Origin: CAZBZG01 sp964496245 | Lineage (GTDB): Bacteria; Planctomycetota; SZUA-567 | NCBI GenBank assembly: GCA_964496245.1 | Contig: CAZBZG010000054.1 | Span: 1 to 20,636 of the forward strand | Direction of reading: 5' to 3' | DNA: 20,636 nt | In this document: positions 14,628 to 20,636 of the stretch, one piece after another | Position numbering within the stretch: the first letter of the stretch is position 1 | Layout of the letters: each line of letters begins with the position of its first letter | The notes under the pieces: generated by a model | What the model was told of the DNA's origin: nothing | The model's input: only the letters and a program-made list of their open reading frames with translations | The model's database searches: none | Translations under genes and position numbers: made by a program

Positions 14628-14915
14628 TCAAGCCCTGCCCTGGCTGCGGGACTTCCACTGCGTCGCGGCTTTTTTCATGGCCTTCTTGCGTGCGCGCTGG
14701 CGCTTGAGCTTCTTCTTGGTGGCCTGACGGGCCTCCTTGGCCCGCTGCTTTTCGCGGCGGACATCCTCGCGCCGGCGCTGCTCGCTCGGCTTCTCGTAAC
14801 GCGCGTTCTTCTGGATATCGCGATACAATCCTTCGCGGTCACAGATCTTCTTGAAGCGCTTGAGCGCCTTGTCGACCGATTCGTTGGAGCGTAACTCCAT
14901 GCGGATCTGAGGGAT
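14628..14915 (-). CDS. rpsU: Small ribosomal subunit protein bS21, probable ATC start
   Basis: bS21 binds the 30S platform next to the anti-Shine-Dalgarno end of 16S rRNA. The core matches the family: NESVDKALKRFKK, then CDREGL and a YEKPSEQRRRE segment. The rest is a very basic extension (KKKLKRQRARKKAMKK), giving 95 residues where about 60-70 are usual. The start is odd. The best ribosome site in the area, AAAGGAGG (14922-14929), lies six bases before an ATC at 14913-14915. Starting there gives M-P-Q-I-R, the expected bS21 N-terminus. The first in-frame ATG (14898-14900) is 21 bases from that site and would drop those residues. I therefore favour the ATC, with the ATG as fallback. The gene begins 35 bp after the secreted-protein gene. 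Confidence 0.88.
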   Translation of the reverse strand: MPQIRMELRSNESVDKALKRFKKICDREGLYRDIQKNARYEKPSEQRRREDVRREKQRAKEARQATKKKLKRQRARKKAMKKAATQWKSRSQGRA

Positions 14916-14950
14916 CGTCGTCCTCCTTTCAACCAGACAGCTTCGAAGAC

Positions 14951-16216
14951 TCACTGCAACGGCGGCAGAATCATATCCTGGATCTCCAGGTAGTACCGCT
15001 TGTCGCGGGACTCGCCGATCCGGCAGTGCAGGACTAGTGTATCGCCTTTTTCGACTTGTGAAAGGGTTTTTTGGAAGGATTTCTCGCCCGCCGGGCACAC
15101 GATGGCGATCGAGTCGCCCAGGTCGTTGTGGGCTGTCTCGAACGCGAGGTATGACTTTCCCTTGAGATTCGGGCTCTTTTCGATCAGGGCGGGGCGGGCC
15201 GGGCCGTGTCCCCGGTAGACCAGGGCGATTTCCACAAAGGGCCCGGTCTCCCGGTAGTCAGGGAAAGCCCCGTCATGGATGCCGCCGATGGTGACCTGGA
15301 GCACCTTCTTGCGAATGTGCGGATAGCGGCGTCCGTTCGGCTTGCTGGTGTTCTCCGTCTCGCCCGGATTGAGCAAGGGGCTTTTTTCGGTCACAGCCTC
15401 CGGACTGGCTGCATCCACGAGCAAACCGGGCCCGGCCTGGTCCCCCTCCCACAACGTGAAGACCCGGCCGTACACGTGGAGGCGCTGGCCCTTGGGCATG
15501 CCCTTGAGCGTGTTCCAGTCGAACAGAGCCGCGGCCGGCAGGAACAGGTGGGGCCAGCCGCCGGCTGTCTCGTGCTCGAGCCGCCGCCAGCGGGCCGCAT
15601 CCACGCCCAGGGCACGCGCGGTGTCGGAATCGATTTTCTTCTGGGATGCGAAGACCACCTGCATGTGGGCCCGGCGTCCGTCCCAATAGTCCCGGTTCTC
15701 CAGAGCCTTGCGCGGAGCGAGCGGGCGGTAGGCGTTGGGCGCGAAGTCCTTCTTGTCGCCAAGGGGGGCTAGTTCCACGGCCGGCCGCCATGAAGAAACT
15801 GCGAGCCAGTACTTCCAGATGGCACGCCCCATTTCGTCACGGCGTCCCGTGTAGAACCGGCGGAATTCAGCCCGGATCTCCATGAGCCGGCCGGGCGCCA
15901 CACCCTCCAGCGCGCGCTCGTAGTCCCGCGTTCCCACGACCACGAACAGACACGTTCCCCCGCGGAATACCCGGTACTGCTTGGGCGAGCACTTCTCCGC
16001 GATCTCGCTCGGGATCTCGCCTTCAGGCAACGGCTCAGACAGGGGCATCACAGCCTTGAGTTCCTTTTCGCCGTGCTTTTCCCACCGGGCATCCAGCGCC
16101 TCCTGTTCCTGGGCCAAGAAGCCGGGCGGAAGCACCTGATCGTCGCGTGCGTGCAGCCCAGGCCCGCAGACGCAGGCAAGGACCGCCAACAGCAGAAGCG
16201 TGTACACGCGTCGCAT
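14951..16216 (-). CDS. Secreted protein of unknown function (421 aa)
   Basis: I do not recognise this family. The N-terminus is a classical signal peptide: MRR, a hydrophobic Leu/Val/Ala core, then a likely cleavage after GLHA at residue 23. A Cys at residue 15 gives only a poor lipobox. The mature protein has an N-terminal charged segment, a middle part rich in Trp and Arg, and at least two stretches that look like small beta-barrel modules (LHVYGRVFTLWEGDQ, and GDTLVLHCRI near the end). These resemble OB-type strands, but this is weak. The long open frame continues upstream to about 16909, but those codons are not protein-like. I chose the ATG at 16216 because it begins the signal peptide; a GAGAG lies upstream. 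Its own promoter and a structured leader precede it. It may be co-transcribed with rpsU. Confidence 0.85.
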   Translation of the reverse strand: MRRVYTLLLLAVLACVCGPGLHARDDQVLPPGFLAQEQEALDARWEKHGEKELKAVMPLSEPLPEGEIPSEIAEKCSPKQYRVFRGGTCLFVVVGTRDYERALEGVAPGRLMEIRAEFRRFYTGRRDEMGRAIWKYWLAVSSWRPAVELAPLGDKKDFAPNAYRPLAPRKALENRDYWDGRRAHMQVVFASQKKIDSDTARALGVDAARWRRLEHETAGGWPHLFLPAAALFDWNTLKGMPKGQRLHVYGRVFTLWEGDQAGPGLLVDAASPEAVTEKSPLLNPGETENTSKPNGRRYPHIRKKVLQVTIGGIHDGAFPDYRETGPFVEIALVYRGHGPARPALIEKSPNLKGKSYLAFETAHNDLGDSIAIVCPAGEKSFQKTLSQVEKGDTLVLHCRIGESRDKRYYLEIQDMILPPLQ

Positions 16217-16272
16217 AACGTTCGACTCTCGACCGTTCCACCGGAGAACGCGGCTTCCAGCGCAGCCCTCTT

Positions 16273-16330
16273 GCCGGCGGACTGTTGCCCATCTCCGTTT
16301 AGGAGACATGGCGGTACAGTGCCCGCCGGC
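16273..16330 (-). promoter_or_regulatory. Structured 5' leader of the secreted-protein mRNA
   Basis: Between the promoter and the ATG at 16216 lies a long leader of about 160 nt. In it GCCGGCGG (16273-16280) pairs with CCGCCGGC (16323-16330), ACTGT (16281-16285) with ACAGT (16316-16320) after a two-base bulge, and the apex TCTCC/GGAGA (16292-16296 with 16302-16306) closes a GTTTA-type loop. The apex pairing hides a GGAG. It does not match a riboswitch class I know; cobalamin-type conserved boxes are not present. Confidence 0.55.
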
Positions 16331-16385
16331 CACCCGCTCCGCCGGGCCGGAACCACACCGCAAACCTACTGCATACACAATAGTT

Positions 16386-16414
16386 AGCCTAGCAGAAATC
16401 CGGAGGCCCGTCAA
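16386..16414 (-). promoter_or_regulatory. Promoter of the secreted-protein gene
   Basis: On the minus strand TTGACG (16409-16414) and TAGGCT (16386-16391) are 17 bp apart. The predicted start near 16379 leaves the long leader described at 16273-16330. Confidence 0.65.
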
Positions 16415-16752
16415 GCGCAAGAGAACCGGCGGTTGCGCGCGCCAGACCTGTTTGGCCCGGGAAGGCGGGGGCGATCCGCAGCAGGCGGGGTCCACATCCT
16501 CTCCTGCAATCGGCGGAAGTCGGGCTTGCTGCGATGCGCGTACAGGCACACCCGTCTTTGGTAGTAACGCACCACGCGCGGCGAGGTTCAGCAATCCCGC
16601 GCACAGCCCGCGCGCTCGGGCGGAGGCTGACCGCCTGCGTGTCGCGCGTGGCAGGCCTTTGGCCGCCGGCACGATCAGAACATGACCGACCCCAATCAAT
16701 ATCTGCACACCCCTTGCCGTGCGGCGGGTTGCGGCCGCATTACTCCAACCCA
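16415..16752. other. Gene-free stretch between divergent promoters
   Basis: I see no supported gene here. Open frames on both strands are low-complexity and lack ribosome sites. Small dyads occur, for example GGCGG with CCGCC around 16620-16635 and AGGCC-TTT-GGCC near 16652-16664. Nothing resembles a tRNA or a known structured RNA. Confidence 0.5.
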
Positions 16753-16781
16753 TTGGCATTGAATGCGATATGCGGTATTTG
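16753..16781 (+). promoter_or_regulatory. Likely promoter of the 45-residue membrane peptide gene
   Basis: TTGGCA (16753-16758) and TATTTG (16776-16781) are 17 bp apart, about 75 bp before the ATG at 16864. Both boxes are imperfect, but the surroundings are locally AT-richer than the flanks. Confidence 0.45.
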
Positions 16782-16863
16782 CCCCAACCACGCCTTTCTG
16801 GCACGCAGTTTCCTTCCTGCCCGACATCCCGCGCGCTGGGCCCTGAAACTGAGGAGGAACCAC

Positions 16864-17001
16864 ATGCGCCTGCTGCTTGGAACCGTTCGACGCATGGCAC
16901 GCCGTGCACACGGCGGACCCTTGAGCGAGACCGCGGACTGCCTGCTGTCGGCCGCCGTGATCGCCGGCTGGGTGCTCGTGTTCTGGCTGGTGAGCGTCTG
17001 A
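16864..17001 (+). CDS. Small single-span membrane protein (45 aa)
   Basis: GGAGGA five bases before the ATG is one of the best ribosome sites in the window, which is the main reason to accept so short a gene. The 45-residue product has a basic N-terminal half (VRRMARRAHGG) and one hydrophobic segment, about residues 27-44 (LLSAAVIAGWVLVFWLVSV). It is therefore probably an inner-membrane peptide with its N-terminus inside. It precedes a second small gene on the same strand by 185 bp. The type of peptide (regulatory, toxin-like or a subunit) cannot be decided from sequence. No antitoxin-like partner or antisense RNA is evident. Confidence 0.6.
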   Translation: MRLLLGTVRRMARRAHGGPLSETADCLLSAAVIAGWVLVFWLVSV

Positions 17002-17186
17002 CGCGACGCGCGCCAAGGCATGAAGGGGCGAGCGGACCGTTCGCGCCCGCTCCCCCGGAGGCGTAAGGCTACAAAGGAATGCGCGACCCACTGCATGCCG
17101 GAGCGATGTACTGGCAGCGTGTCTGCGTCGCTGGGAAGAACCGGCTTCCGTTCTACTTGTGCCAACCGATCAAGGAGGAGAAGACC

Positions 17187-17504
17187 ATGCACAACGCATA
17201 TGAAGCTGTGATCCGAGGACTCGAAGAGCGGGAAGTGACTGCAGCCACCGACCGGATGCTCTCCGATCTGGGCGCGGAATCCGCTTGCCCTGCGGCCGGC
17301 CGGCCCGCCCTGCGCCGCGCGCTCGCGTACCTCTCGCCGCAGCCTGCGACCGACCCCACGCCCGTCGGCCGCATCGCACGCCTGGTGCAGCGCAAGGAAC
17401 TGGCTGCCGCCGAACTCGACGCCTGGGTCGAGCGATTCGTGGACGTGGTCTTTGCCGCACCCGAGCTTCTCGCCCCGCCCGCAGAACGCCGCGGGAGCGC
17501 ATAG
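17187..17504 (+). CDS. Small hypothetical protein (105 aa)
   Basis: I do not recognise this protein. AAGGAGGAG ends six bases before the ATG, clearly favouring this start over the in-frame codon at 17079. The product looks soluble and helical: residues 1-25 (YEAVIRGLEEREVTAATDRMLS) and 60-92 (ARLVQRKELAAAELDAWVERFVD) are amphipathic, separated by an Ala/Pro-rich linker. The C-terminus is Pro/Arg-rich. There is a single Cys at about residue 31. It may share a transcript with the 45-residue membrane peptide upstream; a GAGCG/CGCTC hairpin lies between them around 17030-17056. The 185 bp after it (17505-17689) show no gene. Confidence 0.65.
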   Translation: MHNAYEAVIRGLEEREVTAATDRMLSDLGAESACPAAGRPALRRALAYLSPQPATDPTPVGRIARLVQRKELAAAELDAWVERFVDVVFAAPELLAPPAERRGSA

Positions 17505-17689
17505 CCGGCCGGACGCGGCGTGCCGAGCCGGTGCTGGACCGCTGGGACGCACACACGAAACACCCGACTTCATTCCGCAAGCGAGACTCCGCCTTCGCTG
17601 TGTCGCTTCGGCGTGACAGGCCCGCCAGTCCCTCGCCGCCTTGGAGCGGACGCTCAAAGAGGCCCCGCCCGGCAGCGTCCAATGGCGGG

Positions 17690-18490
17690 TCAACCCCCTG
17701 GGCGACCATCGTGGCTGATGCCAGTCAGGTTGACGCCCGAGAGAACGCGATGGAGCGGTGTTTCTACACCGGTTGAAAGACATACCTGCACAAGCGTATG
17801 CTGTCCATTCCGGTTCACAACTCGCAGAGCCGACTCGGACGATGGCGTGAACAACGGGAGTTGGCTCTCGCCCTCGAGAGCGGTACAGGTGTCATCCTCG
17901 AGATCGATCAAGTAGATCGGTCCGACTGAGGTGCTGCCGTGGTTCGCGCAGAGGGCATGACGGTAGTCGGGAGCGGGGTACCAGTTGGAGAAGCGATGGG
18001 TTGACACGGAGGATTCTGCTTTGCCGTCAGTTGTATCGATGTGCATGAGGTGAAGATTGAATCGCTTCTCTGCTTCCTCCGTATGCCTTCGCCCCATGAA
18101 AATGATTTCCCTGTCGTTCAGCCACACGGCCCCGTAGGTCCCCCATTCCATCTGCGGGTCGAGCGAGCACGATACCCGTTCCTCTCTCCGTTCCTGGAGG
18201 TGCCATATCCGCAGGGCGGCATGGTGTCCCCCCTTCTCGCAGTCCAGCCACAGGAGGCGGCTGCCGTCAGGCGAGACCGGCTGACGCCGCCCCACCGTGA
18301 ACTCAGCCGCAGTGGGGAGCCTGTAGCCCTCGTCTTGTTCAAAGAGATAGACCCTGAGCTGGCCTTTTTCGTCGTCACGGGAGACCTTGCGGATCAGATA
18401 CTTGGAATCTAGCCAAATGACCATGTTCAGCCCCTCATGGGACGGGACCGATCGCTTCTTCAACGCGGGGAAGTGGATCACAGAATCCAT
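17690..18490 (-). CDS. TolB/WD40-like beta-propeller protein, N-terminus unclear
   Basis: The sequence has the rhythm of a beta-propeller, with several short repeats ending in paired strands: VSPDGSRLLWLD...ALRIWHLQ, WGTYGAVWLNDREIIFMGRR...LHLMHID, and PDYRHALCANH...IYLIDLED. This resembles TolB/WD40-like repeats. No catalytic residues can be named. Three starts are possible. ATG 18490 gives 266 residues but has a poorly spaced AAAGG. ATG 18424 gives 244 residues and has GAGGGG six bases upstream. Protein-like codons continue upstream (IIPDRQPVVYCLSRPDA) to about 18570 with no good start codon. No signal peptide is seen. The gene may be N-terminally truncated by the segment carrying the YiiX-like gene, whose promoter overlaps it. 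Confidence 0.55.
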   Translation of the reverse strand: MDSVIHFPALKKRSVPSHEGLNMVIWLDSKYLIRKVSRDDEKGQLRVYLFEQDEGYRLPTAAEFTVGRRQPVSPDGSRLLWLDCEKGGHHAALRIWHLQERREERVSCSLDPQMEWGTYGAVWLNDREIIFMGRRHTEEAEKRFNLHLMHIDTTDGKAESSVSTHRFSNWYPAPDYRHALCANHGSTSVGPIYLIDLEDDTCTALEGESQLPLFTPSSESALRVVNRNGQHTLVQVCLSTGVETPLHRVLSGVNLTGISHDGRPGG

Positions 18491-18530
18491 GCCTTTCTGG
18501 CGGCCGTGTGCGTCGGGACGGGATAGGCAG

Positions 18531-18559
18531 TACACAACGGGCTGCCGGTCGGGTATAAT
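18531..18559 (+). promoter_or_regulatory. Promoter of the YiiX-like gene
   Basis: A perfect TATAAT (18554-18559) lies 17 bp after TACACA (18531-18536), which matches four of six -35 positions. The start would fall near 18566, about 30 nt before the GTG at 18596. Confidence 0.65.
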
Positions 18560-18595
18560 GCGTGCCTGAACATCGCCCCATGAAAGGGAAGGCTC

Positions 18596-19264
18596 GTGAC
18601 GGGCAGGGACAAGCGCCCTCGCTACGGTTTGCTGGCAGCGCTTCTGGTGGCCCTCACTCTTGGCGCCGGACTCGCCTGCATCGCGTATCCTGCGAAGCGG
18701 GCCAGGCAGGTTGCAGCGGAGATCAACCTGCAACCGGGCGACATCGTCTTCCAGAGCTCCCGTGGCGATCTCCCCCTCCTGGTCGAGGCTGTGACGAGGT
18801 CCCCATACTCGCACTGCGGGCTGGTCGTCCAAGGGGAGGACGGTGCGTCTGCAGTGCTGGAAGCCGTCGGCCCGGTACTCACTACGCCCATCGTCGAATG
18901 GATCCGCCGCGGCCACGGCCAACGCATCCTGGTGTGCCGCCTGAAGCCTCCCCATCGGATGCACATCCCAGCGCTGATTGCTGCCTGCCGGTCGTACATG
19001 GGCAGGCCCTACGACAGACGGTTTCGGCTGGACGAGGAGCGGATCTACTGCTCGGAGCTGATCTTCAAGGGCTGGCGAGAGGCTGTGGGGAAGGACTTGG
19101 GCCGGCTGGTCGAGCTGAAGGACCTGAACTGGCAGCCCTACCGCAAGCAGATCGCGGAGCTGGAAGGCGGTCCTGTACCCTTGGAGCGGGCCATGATCAC
19201 GCCCAGGGATCTGGCTCGTGCCGGGCAGCTCGAGGTGGTCTACACAAACTATCCGGGCCGATGA
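18596..19264 (+). CDS. YiiX/C92-type permuted papain-like (NlpC/P60-related) protein
   Basis: Members of this family are circularly permuted relatives of NlpC/P60 cysteine hydrolases and are thought to cut amide or ester bonds, possibly in cell-wall or lipid substrates. The 222-residue protein has one N-terminal hydrophobic segment (10-31), so it is membrane-anchored or exported. The family's order of motifs is clear: LQPGDIVFQ (45-53), the His motif SPYSHCGLVV with His73, VLEA with Glu89, then MGRPYDRRF (135-143) and the Cys motif IYCSELI with Cys152. The His before Cys order shows the permutation. The start is GTG with AGGGAAGG just upstream and a good promoter. The substrate is unknown. 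Confidence 0.85.
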   Translation: MTGRDKRPRYGLLAALLVALTLGAGLACIAYPAKRARQVAAEINLQPGDIVFQSSRGDLPLLVEAVTRSPYSHCGLVVQGEDGASAVLEAVGPVLTTPIVEWIRRGHGQRILVCRLKPPHRMHIPALIAACRSYMGRPYDRRFRLDEERIYCSELIFKGWREAVGKDLGRLVELKDLNWQPYRKQIAELEGGPVPLERAMITPRDLARAGQLEVVYTNYPGR

Positions 19265-19323
19265 GAGCGCATGGGGGTTGCCGGTAGCCGTGTGAGTCCT
19301 TCCTGACGGAGACAGCCCGGCGG

Positions 19324-19827
19324 TCACAGCTTCTTCCATGCCTGGTGTGCCGATTCCACGGCTCTGGAGGAGTCCTCCAGGGCAAGATCCCGGTTCTCTT
19401 GCAGGCGCCTTCTCCTCACGCCCAGGTCGGCAGCAAAGAAGACCGCGAGCACAGCCACCCCCATCACGACCACTCCCGCCGGGTGTCCCATCTCCAGAGT
19501 GAAAAGGCCGGCGAATGAAGTCGCAACGGCCACACAGCACCACTTGGCCCCGACCGTCCAGCGCCTGGAGCCCAGGTAGAAGGAGACCGCAGCCCAGCAG
19601 GCAACGAGAACGAGCAGGCTCAGCAGTTCCAGGACCGAGGCAAGTTGCATGGCCCCCGTGCCTCTGGTCAGGTACGGCCCTATTACGGAGAAGATCGCCG
19701 AGAAGACCGCCAGGACCGCGAGAAGGGCCAGGATGTAGCCGGCGAAGGCTGCTATCAGAGTGGGGATTAACCACCGCAGCAGACAAGAGGCAATGGCCGG
19801 CTTGACCCGGCTGCATTTCGTGAACAT
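19324..19827 (-). CDS. Four-span membrane protein of unknown function
   Basis: I do not recognise this protein. AAGGAG followed by AGGAC precedes the ATG, a good ribosome site. The 167-residue product has four likely membrane segments (about 18-50, 62-86, 95-113 and 115-135). A charged cytosolic tail of about 30 residues follows (RRRRLQENRDLALEDSSRAVES). The layout resembles small accessory membrane proteins. It converges with the YiiX-like gene, with a 59-bp gap lacking a clear terminator. Its first codons overlap the end of the damaged reading frame next to it. Confidence 0.7.
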   Translation of the reverse strand: MFTKCSRVKPAIASCLLRWLIPTLIAAFAGYILALLAVLAVFSAIFSVIGPYLTRGTGAMQLASVLELLSLLVLVACWAAVSFYLGSRRWTVGAKWCCVAVATSFAGLFTLEMGHPAGVVVMGVAVLAVFFAADLGVRRRRLQENRDLALEDSSRAVESAHQAWKKL

Positions 19828-20143
19828 GTCCTCTCCTTGGCAACGGCATCCTGACGGGCAGAGCCGCCAGATGAGTCGCCTGTTCTACTCATGCCCGGAT
19901 CTCTCTTCAGGCCCATATCGATGGCTGTCACGACCTGATCTTTCAATGCGAGCCTGAGGTAGAAACCCCTGGGCATGCCGGTGCCATAGGACCATTGGTA
20001 GTACCATTCCTTGTCCCCGTCGATGAGCGGGTCGCCCCCGGACTCCCGCACTTGCTCAACCGCCGCCTCGGCACCGGCACAGGCTCGAACTCGTCCAGTG
20101 GTCTGGTCACGGCAGGTCTAGAGGGAGACTGGATGTCTGTCAT
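19767..20143 (-). pseudogene. Possible frameshifted small gene
   Basis: Two partial frames look like one broken gene. The upstream part from ATG 20143 reads MTDIQSPSRPAVTRPLDEFE before turning into Arg-rich sequence. From about 20075 a different frame reads AEAAVEQVRESGGDPLIDG, then KEWYYQWSYGTG, then FYLRLALKDQVVTAIDMGLK, which looks like genuine protein with a small beta domain. That second frame has only a GTG (20051) without a ribosome site. A single-base change near 20080 would join them. The C-terminal codons after about 19900 become low-complexity. The GGAGG near ATG 20143 is only two bases away, a poor spacing. It may be a remnant, a sequencing error, or two chance frames. Confidence 0.35.
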
Positions 20144-20203
20144 AGCCTCCGCCAATTTCCAGATTGCCGCTCGTTTTCACTTGTCATCTGCCAAAGAGAT
20201 ACG

Positions 20204-20446
20204 TCAAGGCCGTCCGGCCTTCTGACGTCTTCCGAACAGCCGCGCCAGGATCGCAACGAATGGGACGAAGACCGCACCACCAACACAGAGCCACACCGCA
20301 CAGATACCCGCAAAGGCCCCGATCGCTGCCACCAGGAAGATGAGCGGCATCGCGTCCCGGGTGGCAACGGCCGCGGCCGTACAGACCACCACGAGCAAGG
20401 CGAACAGGACGATCAGGAGCCTTTCGATTGCCCGGGGAGTTTCCAT
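20204..20446 (-). CDS. Small two-span membrane protein (80 aa)
   Basis: I do not recognise this protein. The 80-residue product has two or three hydrophobic segments (about 9-28, 34-52 and 54-70) and a basic tail (LARLFGRRQKAGRP), so it should sit in the inner membrane with its C-terminus inside. The ATG at 20446 gives the most protein-like start; a TTG at 20491 would add 15 residues. Neither has an obvious ribosome site, which lowers confidence. It lies on the same strand as the other small membrane protein and the damaged frame between them. The last 190 bases of the window, past this gene, show no gene I can support. Confidence 0.5.
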   Translation of the reverse strand: METPRAIERLLIVLFALLVVVCTAAAVATRDAMPLIFLVAAIGAFAGICAVWLCVGGAVFVPFVAILARLFGRRQKAGRP

Positions 20447-20636
20447 GGTTAGGCCCGACAAGGACTGCGTAGACCGAACCACAAAGCACAATTGCTCTCT
20501 CAGCGGTGTTCATGTTGGACGCGTCTCGCAGGCACCCCGCAGCCGATGCTCACGCGAGAACGCCGCCAAGAATCCCCATTTGCTATGGCCGCAACAAACG
20601 GTTGGATCCTTTGATACCAAGGGGTTACGAGCGTTG

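Noticed and set aside
9630..14707. Long plus-strand frames of 669 and 1005 codons
   Set aside because: They are antisense shadows of the importer, methyltransferase, ligase and proA genes, with no ribosome sites and unnatural composition.
16217..16909. N-terminal extension of the secreted-protein frame
   Set aside because: The signal peptide starts at 16216, and the promoter and structured leader occupy the upstream codons.
17560..17660. Possible dispersed repeat around the GCCTTCGC/GCTTCGGC imperfect dyad
   Set aside because: The pairing is short and imperfect, and no second copy is visible in this window.
20514..20636. Possible recombination site or gene start at the right edge (sequence around GGGGTTACGAGCG)
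   Set aside because: Too short and without a recognisable repeat, integrase or reading frame in view.

Overview
The window is GC-rich, tightly packed bacterial DNA with sigma-70-like promoters, Shine-Dalgarno sites and a CCA-encoding tRNA gene. A secreted protein with a signal peptide, a PilT ATPase and a GGEEF diguanylate cyclase suggest a Gram-negative, surface-motile or biofilm-forming bacterium. Neither its genes nor its repeats fix the phylum. A full-length MttB-family methyltransferase without an amber codon fits anaerobes that demethylate quaternary amines, but this is inference.

Layout. 1-1020: a small unknown minus-strand gene, a gene-free stretch with several hairpins, and tRNA-Arg(CCT) with its promoter. 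1021-4041: a membrane diguanylate cyclase and ahcY (S-adenosylhomocysteine hydrolase), divergent from back-to-back promoters. 4042-6990: a REP-like hairpin pair, pilT on the plus strand, and metK (SAM synthetase) convergent with it. 7048-14475, all minus strand: in transcription order a degenerate receiver-like protein, proA, a GCS2-type glutamate-cysteine ligase, an MttB-like methyltransferase, and the ATPase, permease and binding protein of an OpuC-type betaine ABC importer. Gaps are short (about 45-60 nt, or a 4-nt overlap) except for 212 nt before the binding protein, which holds an inverted array of 7-bp repeats. 14628-16414: rpsU, apparently with a non-AUG start, behind a secreted protein of unknown function whose leader is strongly structured. 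16753-17504: two small plus-strand genes, one a 45-residue membrane peptide. 17690-20636: a looser accessory segment with a beta-propeller-like protein lacking a clear N-terminus, a YiiX/C92 permuted papain-like protein, two small membrane proteins and a probable frameshifted remnant.

How the genes may work together. The most coherent theme is one-carbon and methyl metabolism. MetK makes SAM and AhcY clears SAH. The importer could bring in a betaine and the MttB-like enzyme could move one of its methyl groups to a corrinoid protein, which is not in the window. ProA and the GCS2 enzyme both belong to gamma-glutamyl chemistry. Their placement directly upstream of the methyltransferase and importer is the least expected arrangement here and is the best candidate for an undescribed system.
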